This document shows positions 1-8,157 of a DNA stretch of 64,000 bases, in pieces (position 1 is the stretch's first letter; each line of letters starts with the position of its first letter). The notes under the pieces were generated by a model, which ran no database searches, was not told the origin of the DNA, and saw nothing but the letters and a program-made list of their open reading frames with translations. This DNA comes from Frigididesulfovibrio sp031553235 (GTDB lineage: Bacteria; Desulfobacterota; Desulfovibrionia; Desulfovibrionales; Desulfovibrionaceae), in assembly GCA_031553235.1 (NCBI GenBank), contig JAVBLS010000018.1, positions 1 to 64,000 on the forward strand, written 5' to 3'. Made by a program: the position numbers and the translations under genes.

Positions 1-25
1 CGATAGCGTCTGGGAGAAGAGTGTG

Positions 26-220
26 TTATGGTGACTCAAGTCCAAAATCTCCTTGTGTGGCAGTGTGTTTGGCAAAACATTTGTACCACATCTCGCCGAG
101 ATTTTGGACTTTTTTATTCGGCCTTAGCCGGACAGCAATGATATCCAGCAGTTTATGCTTCTTGCACCGCTCAATACGAGGGTCTTCGATTATGCTGAAA
201 TGTGTTATGAAATCCGCCAT
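26..220 (-). pseudogene. ISAs1-type transposase, N-terminal fragment
   Basis: The first 30 residues match the N-terminal signature of ISAs1/H-repeat DDE transposases: a short helix, then IEDPRIERCKKHKLLDII. In intact members this runs into a hydrophobic AICAVI-like stretch, and the full protein is about 370 residues. Here the similarity stops right after the LLDIIAV part, and the remaining 30 or so codons look unrelated until a stop at 26. The start is supported by GGAGG six bases upstream of the ATG. No catalytic DDE residues are present. It is a dead fragment. Confidence 0.6.
38..111. repeat. 14-bp perfect inverted repeat inside the IS remnant
   Basis: Bases 38-51 (AAGTCCAAAATCTC) are exactly reverse-complemented at 98-111, separated by 46 bases and followed on the plus strand by a T run. 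The block lies where the transposase similarity is lost. It may be a small inserted element with its own terminal repeats, or a terminator-like stem-loop. Confidence 0.5.
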
Positions 221-373
221 TCCAACCTCCTTAGGGCTGGAATTACTTGATCATAACTCGATCCACTTGTCGATCCTATTTTTTCAAAAGGTTAAAGTGA
301 TCTTGCCCTGAGGTATAATCTCTTCGTTATTGCCTTCCATCTGCCGTAGGCGTATAAAGCTCACATCCCACCC

Positions 374-442
374 AGAGCAATTTCATTTTGAAATTGCCCA
401 AGCAACCATATTGCCGACGGGCTTCTGAACGAGCCCGCAAGC
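374..442 (-). repeat. Dispersed hairpin-ended repeat, copy A
   Basis: Read on the minus strand, this 69-base block matches 58471-58540 at roughly 60 of 69 positions. The shared core includes GGCTCGTTCAGAAG, AATATGGTTGC and a terminal hairpin with a perfect 9-bp stem, GCAATTTCA / TGAAATTGC (377-385 with 389-397), flanked by AGAGC. The loop differs between copies (AAA here on the minus strand, CTT in the other) while the stem is identical, as expected if the stem is under selection. It contains no open reading frame and lies between the IS remnant and the EamA gene. Confidence 0.7.
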
Positions 443-508
443 TGATGGCCGCGTCGTATCCGCGCGTACGGTCCGTGGTCTTTTTTCCTGCATGAAAGGT
501 TTCTCACC

Positions 509-1426
509 ATGCCCGCGCTTACCCCTTCTCTGAAAGGCGCCCTGTATGTTTTGGGCGGAGCGGTAACCATCAGTTTCGCTCCACTTTTCGTCAAACTCGA
601 CGACGTCGGTCCGTCGGCCGTGGCCATGTATCGATTGTTCTGGGGCGGCCTGGCCCTGGTCATCGGCGCCGGCTTGCGCGGCGAACGCCTGATTCCCGAC
701 CGCAGCGCCTTGGGCCTGCTGCTGATCTGCGCCCTGTTTTTTACGCTGAATATGATTTGCTGGCATATGTCCATTATCTTCGTCGGGCCGGGTATAGCCA
801 CCATCCTGGCAAATTTCCAGGTCTTTTTCCTGGCCGTCTTTGGAGCGCTTTTTCTAAAGGAACGCTTAAGTCTGCTGCACAGGTTTTCCCTTCCCCTGGC
901 CCTGATCGGTCTATGGCTGCTTTTGGAGGTGAACCCGGCGTATATCCCTGCCGGCGTGCTGCACGGCACCGTTTTTGGATTTTTGGCGGCCTCCTTTTAC
1001 TCCCTGTATATTCTTTGCCTGCGTCGCTCTCAGTTGATGGAAGACCGTTTGCCGGCCATGGCCAACATCGGGCTGATTTCCCTGTGCAGCATGGTCATTG
1101 CCGCTTTCGTCGCCCTGTCCGCGCATGAGCCCATGTTCAGCACTTCAGTGCGCAGTAATGTCATTCTTTTTATCTACGGAGTGGGCTGCCAGGGCCTGGG
1201 CTGGTTCCTTTTTTCCAAGGGCCTGCCCCTGCTGCCCGTTTCCCGGGCCGGGATGATCATGCTGGCCCAACCCACTCTGGCCTTCGTCTGGGACATCCTG
1301 TTCATGGGCAAGCAGGTCGGCGCCCTGGGCTGGTGCGGTGCCGTTCTGGCTCTTTCGGCCATCTGCCTCGGCGTGCTCGGTAAAAGCAAACCCGTCGACA
1401 CCCCGAATGAGCCCGCCGGCCCATAG
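509..1426 (+). CDS. EamA/DMT-family transporter
   Basis: This 305-residue protein is almost entirely hydrophobic and splits into two similar halves, the usual ten-helix EamA (DUF6) layout of drug/metabolite exporters. Typical sequence features include an early SFAPLFVKL segment and the first-half YRLFWGGLALV helix. The second half ends in a conserved AQPTLAFVWDILFMG-type helix pair. It sits in the inner membrane. The substrate cannot be read from sequence; relatives export amino acids, metabolites or toxic compounds. The start has a weak GAAAGG site upstream. It is a single gene flanked by repeats, and no partner suggests a substrate. Confidence 0.85.
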   Translation: MPALTPSLKGALYVLGGAVTISFAPLFVKLDDVGPSAVAMYRLFWGGLALVIGAGLRGERLIPDRSALGLLLICALFFTLNMICWHMSIIFVGPGIATILANFQVFFLAVFGALFLKERLSLLHRFSLPLALIGLWLLLEVNPAYIPAGVLHGTVFGFLAASFYSLYILCLRRSQLMEDRLPAMANIGLISLCSMVIAAFVALSAHEPMFSTSVRSNVILFIYGVGCQGLGWFLFSKGLPLLPVSRAGMIMLAQPTLAFVWDILFMGKQVGALGWCGAVLALSAICLGVLGKSKPVDTPNEPAGP

Positions 1427-1635
1427 AGCAGTTTCATTGTGCTTCAGACTCACTGCGGGGAGCCGAAACGGCGCGCCGGCACTTGAAGCCAAGGCCCGCT
1501 GCGTGTATGTTCAGCCCTCCGCCAAAGAGCGGACCGAGGCGCTTTCACTGTGAAACCGCCCATTGACCGGACGAACACGAACACGCACCCGTCGGCCGCC
1601 TTGCCGCGGAGGGCCTCAGGGGTTGGAGCACCGCG

Positions 1636-3870
1636 ATGATCAGCACCGGAAGCAGCGCTTTTATCCACAACGGCAACCTGATCACAGATCGGGAAGGCGA
1701 CCCGGCGGGTCGCGCCAGAACCATGGCGGCCCGCATTCTTGCCGCCCACCATAGCGACAAGGGTGACGACGCCCTGCATATTACCTTTGACGCCCTGGCC
1801 TCACACGACATCACCTATGTGGGCATTATCCAGACGGCCCGGGCGGGCGGCCTGGAACATTTCCCCATGCCCTACGTCCTGACCAACTGCCACAACAGCC
1901 TGTGCGCCGTAGGCGGGACCATCAACGAGGACGACCACCTTTTCGGTTTTTCGGCCGCGAAAAAGTACGGTGGCGACTTTGTGCCCGCGCACTTGGCGGT
2001 GATTCACCAGTACATGCGCGAAACCGCGGCCGGTTGCGGCAAAATGATTCTCGGCTCCGACAGCCACACCCGCTACGGCGCCTTGGGCACCTTGGGCGTG
2101 GGCGAAGGCGGGCCGGAACTGGTCAAGCAGATTCTCGGCCGCACTTACGACATCGCCCGGCCGCAGGTCGTGGCCGTCTGGCTGGAAGGCTCGCCCCGCC
2201 CCGGTGTGGGGCCGCAGGACGTGGCCCTGGCCCTGATCAGGGAGGTTTTCCCCTCCGGCCTGGCCAAGAACCGCATTCTGGAATTCGTCGGCCCCGGCGT
2301 GGCCGGGTTGAGCCTGGATTTCCGCCTGGGCATCGACGTGATGACCACAGAAACCACTTGCTTGAGCTCCATCTGGGTCACGGACGCGAAAACCCGCGAG
2401 TGGCTGAAAACCCACGGCCGGGAAACCGACTACGCCCCTCTGGCCCCTGCTGAAGGCGCCTTCTACGAGCACTGGGTGCGCCTGGATCTGGCCAAGGTGG
2501 AGCCGATGATCGCTCTGCCCTTCCACCCGGCCAACGCCTGGAGCATTCGGGAGTTCCTGGCCGATGCCCCGGATCTCCTGGCCGGGGTTGAAAAAGAAGC
2601 CGCCGCCATGCTTGGCGGCCGGGGCGCCATCTCCAACTTGCGGGGCAAGCTGAAGGGCAAAGATTTTTACGTGGACCAGGGGCTCATTGCCGGTTGTTCC
2701 GGAGGCATGTTCGAAAATATCGTGCGGGCGGCCAAGATTCTCAAAAATTCCTCCATCGGCGCCGGAGCTTTCGGCCTGTCTGTCTACCCGGCCAGCCGGC
2801 CGTTGTTTTTGGAACTGGTGCGCAACGGCGCGGTCACCGAACTGACCCTGGCCGGGGCGGACATCAAAACCGCCTTCTGCGGCCCCTGCTTCGGCGCGGG
2901 CGACGTACCGGCCAACAATGCTTTTTCCATCCGCCATACCACCCGCAACTTCCCCAACCGCGAAGGCTCCAAGCCCTCAGGCGGACAAATGGCCTTTGTC
3001 GCCCTCATGGACGCCCGCTCCATCGCGGCCACGGCCCGCAACCACGGCAAGCTCACCCCGGCCGACGAGTTGCCGGATGTGCCGGCCGAAACGCCCGAAA
3101 CCTACCATTTCGACTCCGAAGTTTACGAAAAACGGGTCTACCGGGGTTTCGGCAAGCCGGACGCCTCGACCGACCTGGTCTTCGGCCCGAACGTCGCCGA
3201 CTGGCCGGCCATGGCACCCCTGCCGGAAAACCTGCTGCTCACCGTGGCCTCGGCCATTTACGACCCGGTGACCACCACCGACGAGTTGATCCCCTCGGGT
3301 GAAACCTCTTCGTATCGCTCCAATCCCCACAAGCTGGCGGAGTTCACCCTGTCCCGCAAGGATCCGGACTACGTGGCCCGGGCCAAGACCGTGCAGGAGC
3401 TGGAAGAATTGCGCAAAACCGGCAATCCCGAGGTCACCCGGATCTTTCAGGGCCTCGGCCTGGACGGTCTGGAAGCACACACCGGCCTGGGCTCGCTGGT
3501 TTTTGCGATCAAACCGGGCGACGGCTCGGCCCGCGAGCAGGCGGCCTCGTGCCAAAAGGTCTTGGGCGGCTGGGCCAACCTGGCCGAGGAATACGCCACC
3601 AAGCGTTACCGCAGCAACTTGATCAACTGGGGCATGCTGCCCTTTGTCATGCCCGAGGCGGCCAAACTCAAGCTCACTCCCGGCGACCGCATTTTCATTC
3701 CCGGCATCCGCCAGGCCTTGATGGCCGGGTTGGCCGCCGTGCCGGCCTTTATTCACCGGCAGAATGAAAAAGAGGCAATTACCCTGTTCCTGCCGGATCT
3801 TTCTCTTGAGGAACGGGCAGTGATCCTGGCCGGCTGCCTGATCAACCACTACGCCTCCCAGCGCGGATAA
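1636..3870 (+). CDS. Aconitase-superfamily hydratase (YbhJ-like)
   Basis: A 744-residue member of the aconitase/isopropylmalate isomerase superfamily that most resembles the E. coli YbhJ group of unassigned hydratases rather than AcnA or AcnB. The cluster-binding cysteines appear in TTCLSSIW, AGCSGG and FCGPCFGAGD, so a [4Fe-4S] cluster is expected. Superfamily landmarks such as GSDSHTRYGALGTLG are present, and the C-terminal swivel domain follows from about residue 530. GGAG seven bases before the ATG supports the start. It is followed ten bases later by gatC, so they are probably co-transcribed, although no functional link is evident. The substrate is unknown; true citrate/isocitrate activity should not be assumed. 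Confidence 0.8.
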   Translation: MISTGSSAFIHNGNLITDREGDPAGRARTMAARILAAHHSDKGDDALHITFDALASHDITYVGIIQTARAGGLEHFPMPYVLTNCHNSLCAVGGTINEDDHLFGFSAAKKYGGDFVPAHLAVIHQYMRETAAGCGKMILGSDSHTRYGALGTLGVGEGGPELVKQILGRTYDIARPQVVAVWLEGSPRPGVGPQDVALALIREVFPSGLAKNRILEFVGPGVAGLSLDFRLGIDVMTTETTCLSSIWVTDAKTREWLKTHGRETDYAPLAPAEGAFYEHWVRLDLAKVEPMIALPFHPANAWSIREFLADAPDLLAGVEKEAAAMLGGRGAISNLRGKLKGKDFYVDQGLIAGCSGGMFENIVRAAKILKNSSIGAGAFGLSVYPASRPLFLELVRNGAVTELTLAGADIKTAFCGPCFGAGDVPANNAFSIRHTTRNFPNREGSKPSGGQMAFVALMDARSIAATARNHGKLTPADELPDVPAETPETYHFDSEVYEKRVYRGFGKPDASTDLVFGPNVADWPAMAPLPENLLLTVASAIYDPVTTTDELIPSGETSSYRSNPHKLAEFTLSRKDPDYVARAKTVQELEELRKTGNPEVTRIFQGLGLDGLEAHTGLGSLVFAIKPGDGSAREQAASCQKVLGGWANLAEEYATKRYRSNLINWGMLPFVMPEAAKLKLTPGDRIFIPGIRQALMAGLAAVPAFIHRQNEKEAITLFLPDLSLEERAVILAGCLINHYASQRG

Positions 3871-3880
3871 AGGATTTGCC

Positions 3881-4189
3881 ATGCCCGTCACGCCGGCAGA
3901 AGTCGTCAAAGTCGCCTCCCTGGCCCGCCTGAACCCCACGGCCGGGCTGGAGCCGGATCAGGCCGAGGCCGCCCTGGCCCGTCTCGCCGGGCAACTGGAC
4001 GCCGTGGTTGCCTATATGGATATTCTGAACCGGGTGGACACCGAGGGAGTTGAACCCCTGTACCTGCCCCTGGAGCAGGTTGCGCCGCCGCGCAGGGACG
4101 AGGACCGCCCGGCCCCGGGACCGGATACCGTGCTTGGCGGGGCTCCCGCCCGGCAGGGCAATTTCTTTGCCGTGCCCCCGGTTCTTTAA
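3881..4189 (+). CDS. gatC: Aspartyl/glutamyl-tRNA amidotransferase subunit C
   Basis: This 102-residue protein has the GatC pattern: an N-terminal helix EVVKVASLARL, a middle stretch ending in YMDILNRVDTEGVEPL, and a tail carrying the PRRDEDRP motif that wraps around GatA. GatC stabilises the GatCAB complex, which converts misacylated Glu-tRNA-Gln and Asp-tRNA-Asn to the correct amide forms in the cytoplasm. It lies directly before gatA; gatB is not in the window. The presence of GatCA fits an organism lacking a direct glutaminyl- or asparaginyl-tRNA route. Confidence 0.93.
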   Translation: MPVTPAEVVKVASLARLNPTAGLEPDQAEAALARLAGQLDAVVAYMDILNRVDTEGVEPLYLPLEQVAPPRRDEDRPAPGPDTVLGGAPARQGNFFAVPPVL

Positions 4190-4197
4190 CCAACTCA

Positions 4198-4237
4198 TCT
4201 CAACGCGCCGGCAATAAACTATTCTCAACGCGCCGGC
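4198..4237 (+). repeat. Pair of 15-bp direct repeats between gatC and gatA
   Basis: TCTCAACGCGCCGGC occurs at 4198-4212 and again at 4223-4237, with a 25-base period, in the 62-base gap between gatC and gatA. It probably arose by local duplication. It could carry a protein or translational regulatory site, but nothing else supports that. Confidence 0.6.
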
Positions 4238-4251
4238 CATAAGAAGGTTGC

Positions 4252-5697
4252 ATGCATACGCTCTCTCTGACGGAAATCCGCGACCGCCTGCGTTCAGGCG
4301 AGGCGCGCCCCGGCGAGGCCGTGGAGGCCTGTCTGGCCCGCATCGCGGCCACGGAACCCACCCTGAACGCCTGCATCACGGTCTGCGCCGAGCAGGCCGC
4401 GGCCGAGGCCAAAGAGCTGGAAAAAGCCGGGCCGAACCCGGCCAAGCCTTTGTGGGGCGTGCCGATTACCCTCAAGGATCTGCTCTGCACCAAAGGGGTG
4501 CGCACCACCTGCGCTTCGCGCATGCTGAAAAATTTTGTGCCGCCCTATGATGCCTTTGTGGTCCGCAAGCTCAAGGAAGCCGGGGCGATTATCCTGGCCA
4601 AAACCAACATGGACGAATTCGCCATGGGCGCGGCCACGGAGTTTTCCGCCTTCGGCCGGACCGGCAACCCCTGGGACGCCTCGCGCACGCCCGGCGGCTC
4701 CAGCGGCGGCTCAGCCGCCTCGGTGGCTGCCCGGCAGGCCTACGGCAGCCTGGGGTCCGATACCGGCGGCTCCATCCGCCAACCGGCCGGGCTGTGCGGC
4801 TGCGTGGGCCTGAAGCCCACCTACGGCAGGGTTTCGCGCTACGGTGCAGTGGCCTACGGCAGTTCTTTCGACCAGGTCGGCACCCTGGCCCGCAGCACGG
4901 CCGACTGCGCCCTGCTGCTCTCGGTCATTGCCGGCTATGATCCTCAAGACGCCACCTCGGCCGACCTGACTGTGCCGGATTACAGCAAGGCTCTGGACCG
5001 CAAAGATCTGCGCGGCCTGAAGTTGGGCCTGCCGGTGGAATATTGGAAAGGGCTTTCTCCCGAGGTGGAAACGGCCTGTCGGCAGGCGGTGGAGACCGCC
5101 AAGGGGCTGGGCGCTGCAATCGTCGAGGTTTCTCTGCCCCACGTGGATCTGGGCGTGGCCGCCTACTACATTCTGGCCTCGGCCGAGGCGGGCACCAACC
5201 TGGCCCGTTTCGACGGGGTGCGCTACGGCCTGCGCAAGGGCGAAGATCAGGGGCTGATCGGCATGTACACGGCCTCGCGCGCAGCCGGTTTCGGCGAAGA
5301 GGTGCAACGGCGTATTCTGCTGGGTACCTATGTGCTTTCGGCGGGCTACTACGACGCTTATTACACCAAGGCCGCGCAAGTGCGCCGGCTAATCGCCGAA
5401 GATTTCCACAAGGCTCTCACAACCTGTAACCACCTGCTGGCGCCCTCATGTCCGGTGACGGCCTGGAAGGCCGGAGAAATCTCCGACCCCCTCACGGCCT
5501 ACAAGATGGATATTCTGACCCTGGGCCTGAACCTGGCCGGCCTGCCCGGCCTGTGTCTGCCCGCCGGATTGGGCCAAGATTCCGGCCTGCCTGTGGGGCT
5601 GCAAATCTTCGGTCAGGCCTTTGACGAGGAAGGCCTGCTGCAAACCGGACACGCCCTGGAAGCCGCCCTTTCCGCCGTGGGCATGCCGTCGGTCTAG
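4252..5697 (+). CDS. gatA: Glutamyl-tRNA(Gln)/aspartyl-tRNA(Asn) amidotransferase subunit A
   Basis: A 481-residue amidase-signature protein of the normal GatA length. The catalytic triad is visible: Lys75 in LKDLLCTKG, the cis-Ser Ser150 in TPGGSSGGSAA, and Ser174 in GSDTGGSIRQPAG. It hydrolyses glutamine and passes ammonia to GatB for amidation of misacylated tRNA. GAAGG lies upstream of the ATG. The stop is one base away from the next ATG, so the methyltransferase gene behind it is probably translated from the same message. Confidence 0.95.
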   Translation: MHTLSLTEIRDRLRSGEARPGEAVEACLARIAATEPTLNACITVCAEQAAAEAKELEKAGPNPAKPLWGVPITLKDLLCTKGVRTTCASRMLKNFVPPYDAFVVRKLKEAGAIILAKTNMDEFAMGAATEFSAFGRTGNPWDASRTPGGSSGGSAASVAARQAYGSLGSDTGGSIRQPAGLCGCVGLKPTYGRVSRYGAVAYGSSFDQVGTLARSTADCALLLSVIAGYDPQDATSADLTVPDYSKALDRKDLRGLKLGLPVEYWKGLSPEVETACRQAVETAKGLGAAIVEVSLPHVDLGVAAYYILASAEAGTNLARFDGVRYGLRKGEDQGLIGMYTASRAAGFGEEVQRRILLGTYVLSAGYYDAYYTKAAQVRRLIAEDFHKALTTCNHLLAPSCPVTAWKAGEISDPLTAYKMDILTLGLNLAGLPGLCLPAGLGQDSGLPVGLQIFGQAFDEEGLLQTGHALEAALSAVGMPSV

Positions 5698-5698
5698 C

Positions 5699-6850
5699 AT
5701 GATCCAGGAAGATCCCGCCTTTCTGCGGGAACAGCTCATTACCTGCATCGGCAACAAGCGTGCTTTGCTCGCGCCCATTGCCGAAGCCGTGGAACGGGTG
5801 CGCGGCCGCCTGCAGGGCAGACGGTTGCGCATTCTCGATCTCTTTTCCGGTTCGGGCGTTGTGGCCCGACTCTTGAAACAACATGCCAAGCTCCTTGTGG
5901 CCAACGATCTGGAGTGCTACAGCGAGGTGCTCAACCGCTGCTTTCTCGGCAATGCCGCAGATCTGCCGCGCCGGCGCCTGAACGAGGCTCTGGCCCATGT
6001 TCGCGCGGCCCTGGCCCGGCCCGAGCCCGGCTTCATTTGCGAACTGTACGCCCCTGAAGACGACGCAAGGATCCGCCCCGGCGAACGAGTTTTCTACAGC
6101 CGGGAAAACGCCCTGACTCTGGACACGGCCAGACGGGCCGTGGACGATCTGGACGAAGACCTGCGTCCTCTCGTGCTTGGGCCGCTTCTGGCCGAAGCCT
6201 CGGTCCATGCCAACACCGCCGGGGTCTTTAAAGGTTTTTACAAGGGCAAGGACGGGCTCGGCCGCTTCGGCGGCCGGGGCGGGCATGCCCTGACACGCAT
6301 TCTCGGCCGCATTGAGATTCGTCTGCCGGTATTGTCGCGTTTTTCCCGCCCCTGCGAGGTCTACCGAAGCGATGCAGGCGAATTGCTCAAGCAGCCGGCA
6401 CTACGGCAGGCCTTTGACCTTGCCTACCTCGACCCGCCCTACAACCAGCACCCATACGGCTCCAATTATTTTATGCTCAATCTTCTGGCTGAAGGACGCA
6501 AGCCGGAAGCCGTCAGTAAAATCAGCGGCATCCCGGCGGACTGGAACCGCAGCCCATTCAACAAAAAAGACGCGGCCCGCGATGCCCTGTTTCGCCTGAT
6601 TATGGACCTGCCCACCCGTTTCGTGTTGATTTCCTATAATTCCGAGGGGTTCATCCGCCACGAGGAATTGCTCGATTTTCTTGCCGGCCGGGGCCGGGTG
6701 GAACTTGTGGCCATTCCCTACAACGCCTTTCGCGGCAGCCGCAACCTTTCAGGCAGGCCTTTGCATGTCACTGAATTTTTGTATCTTCTGGAAAATAATC
6801 ATGCCCAGCGGCGCCGGCGGAGTATTGAATCTCAGGTGCAAAAGAGGTAA
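5699..6850 (+). CDS. D12-type adenine-specific DNA methyltransferase, orphan
   Basis: A 383-residue protein with the hallmarks of Dam-like (D12 class) N6-adenine methyltransferases. An early CIGNKRALLAPI matches the usual IGGKR..L motif. The S-adenosylmethionine loop is DLFSGSGVVARLL, and the catalytic motif IV is DPPYNQHPYGSNYF. A long insert between these motifs probably holds the target recognition domain. The ATG at 5699 lies one base after the gatA stop; a longer in-frame start inside gatA is unlikely. No restriction endonuclease is adjacent, so it is either a solitary regulatory methylase or an RNA/DNA base methylase of the same fold. Confidence 0.8.
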   Translation: MIQEDPAFLREQLITCIGNKRALLAPIAEAVERVRGRLQGRRLRILDLFSGSGVVARLLKQHAKLLVANDLECYSEVLNRCFLGNAADLPRRRLNEALAHVRAALARPEPGFICELYAPEDDARIRPGERVFYSRENALTLDTARRAVDDLDEDLRPLVLGPLLAEASVHANTAGVFKGFYKGKDGLGRFGGRGGHALTRILGRIEIRLPVLSRFSRPCEVYRSDAGELLKQPALRQAFDLAYLDPPYNQHPYGSNYFMLNLLAEGRKPEAVSKISGIPADWNRSPFNKKDAARDALFRLIMDLPTRFVLISYNSEGFIRHEELLDFLAGRGRVELVAIPYNAFRGSRNLSGRPLHVTEFLYLLENNHAQRRRRSIESQVQKR

Positions 6851-6927
6851 CCTGTCATCAATGGAGAGGGATTTCGCTTCCCGCGTTGAAGCGATCCGGA
6901 TCTGCCTCGAGAACCAAGGAGTCTGAT

Positions 6928-7374
6928 ATGCCTACCTTCAAGAAGATTATCTGCGCTCTGGATCTTTCCCAGCATTCCGCCATGGTGGCCGATTATGCCG
7001 TTGCCATGGCCAAGGCCTTCGACGCCGAAGTGATCGCCGTCTACGCGGCCCCGGCGCTGACGCAGTATGTGGGCTTTCATGTGCCGCCCAGTTCCATTGA
7101 GAACTTTGTGGGCGAAATCATTACCGGCGCCGAAAAAACCATGGAAGCCTTCGTGGCCGAAAACTTCTCCGGCATCAAGGCTACCGGCCGGGTGGTCAAC
7201 GGCTATGCCGCCGAAGAAATTCTCGGTCTGGCCGAAACCACCGGCGCGGATCTGATCATCATGGGTACCCACGGCCGCAAGGGCATTGACCGTCTGCTCT
7301 TCGGCTCCGTGGCCGAAAAAGTGGTTAAGACTTCGCCCGTGCCGGTCATGACCGTGCGCCCCAGCCTCGTCTAA
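6928..7374 (+). CDS. Universal stress protein, UspA family
   Basis: A single-domain 148-residue Usp protein. It starts FKKIICALDLS, and the C-terminal nucleotide-binding signature GTHGRKGIDRLLFGSVAEKVV (shown in parts: GTHGR, then GSVAE, then SPVPVM) indicates the ATP-binding subtype. These small cytoplasmic proteins accumulate under stress or starvation. AAGGAG eight bases before the ATG fixes the start and excludes a longer frame beginning at 6886. There is no obvious partner, and the 78-base gap from the methyltransferase may hold its own promoter. Confidence 0.92.
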   Translation: MPTFKKIICALDLSQHSAMVADYAVAMAKAFDAEVIAVYAAPALTQYVGFHVPPSSIENFVGEIITGAEKTMEAFVAENFSGIKATGRVVNGYAAEEILGLAETTGADLIIMGTHGRKGIDRLLFGSVAEKVVKTSPVPVMTVRPSLV

Positions 7375-7436
7375 AGCGTCACCCTTAGGAGTGCCCGTAG
7401 GCTTCACCACGGGCGCTCCACTGTTTATCCATAAGC

Positions 7437-7682
7437 CTTCCGGAAATCCCGGCTGTTCTTTTGAGCCTGCTCTATGCCTTTTGGAACGCCCGGCAAAACA
7501 TCCTCACTTGGTATGCCGGCTTTGCCGGGGATCTGTTTTATACCGGCATTTCCGCCCACTGGGGCCTCTATGCCAATGCCGGGCTCTCTCTGGTGTTCTG
7601 CAGCCTCATGATCTACGGGTGCATTCCGCGAGTGCTGCTTGACCTGTGGGCCACGAATTCTGTTGCGACACCATCCCCTTGA
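7437..7682 (+). pseudogene. pnuC: pnuC remnant (nicotinamide riboside transporter)
   Basis: The frame reads EIPAVLLSLLYAFWNARQNI and continues with an LYANAGL segment ending in MIYG, the first three-helix part of a PnuC vitamin transporter. There is no ATG or GTG between the upstream stop at 7398 and this segment, so the start codon is lost. Similarity ends at about 7635, and the frame runs through junk to a stop at 7680-7682. PnuC proteins are about 200 residues; only about 65 remain. It directly abuts a nadR fragment, so an internal deletion probably removed the end of pnuC and the start of nadR. Confidence 0.65.
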
Positions 7683-7966
7683 GTTCGCTGATCTACAGCG
7701 ATCACTACAACAACTGCGTGCCTCTGGGGTGCGGCTGCTTGGCCCGGCGGCCCTACGATCTGTTTTTCCTTACCTGGATCGATGTGCCCTGGGTGCCCGA
7801 CGGCGTGCGCGACCGTCCTCTGCAGCGCGCCGAAATCCACCGCCTCTTCGCCGACACCCTCGACTTCCCCGGCTTTTCCTACACGCTCCTCTCCAGCAAC
7901 GCTGAGGCCCGCTCGGCCCACGCCGCCGAGGTTATTGAGCGCCGCCTTCACTGTGGCGAAAAATGA
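7646..7966 (+). pseudogene. nadR-like nicotinamide ribose kinase remnant
   Basis: This frame carries the C-terminal half of a NadR-type ribosylnicotinamide kinase/adenylyltransferase. Recognisable parts are CDTIPLSSLIYSDHY, ARRPYDLFFLTWIDVPWVPD (a strong family signature) and a tail resembling the usual final helix. The Walker A loop that should come about 70 residues earlier is absent, so it cannot be active. Its left end overlaps the pnuC remnant in another frame. The tail overlaps the stop of the opposing small gene by 35 bases. Together with the pnuC remnant it is a decayed NAD-precursor salvage locus. Confidence 0.65.
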
Positions 7967-8135
7967 TCCCGGTAACCACCTCGTCGGCACGTTCGGCCAC
8001 GTCCATAAGCTTTTCAAGGAATTCGAGCATTTCGTGCCGACGTTCTTCAGGGGAATACATGAAGTCCTCGGCCAGACGGCCGGAGGCAAGGTAGTCCTCA
8101 AGTTCCAAAAGATAGGGCAGGTTCAGGCCGGCCAT
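7932..8135 (-). CDS. Small acidic hypothetical protein after lolA
   Basis: A 67-residue protein without a recognised domain. It starts MAGLNLPYLLELEDYL and is rich in Glu, Leu and Met, predicted helical, with no signal peptide or membrane segment. GGAGG four bases ahead of the ATG and a 22-base gap from lolA suggest it is a real co-transcribed gene. Its 3' end overlaps the decayed nadR fragment. No function can be assigned. Confidence 0.6.
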   Translation of the reverse strand: MAGLNLPYLLELEDYLASGRLAEDFMYSPEERRHEMLEFLEKLMDVAERADEVVTGIIFRHSEGGAQ

Positions 8136-8157
8136 GGGGCCTCCAGGCGCGGTGGAA

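Larger units (their letters stand above)
1..310 (-). mobile_element. Truncated ISAs1-family insertion sequence remnant
   Basis: Read on the minus strand, the element appears to begin at 310 with CAGGGCAAGATCACTTTAAC. ISAs1-family ends typically start CAGGGC. About 90 bases further in is a ribosome binding site (GGAGG) and the first codons of a transposase. Only the 5' end of the element lies in the window; the rest either runs off the left edge or has been lost. The reading frame dies after about 30 recognisable residues, so the copy cannot be autonomous. The family call rests on the short transposase N-terminus and the CAGGGC end; the opposite end is not visible. Confidence 0.6.

Noticed and set aside
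1540..1560. TTTCAC / GTGAAA stem before the hydratase gene as a regulator site
   Set aside because: Six paired bases with a one-base loop cannot form a stable hairpin, and no second copy was seen.
7391..7642. 83-residue reading frame across the pnuC remnant
   Set aside because: It is a different frame without recognisable similarity; the pnuC-like frame explains the sequence.
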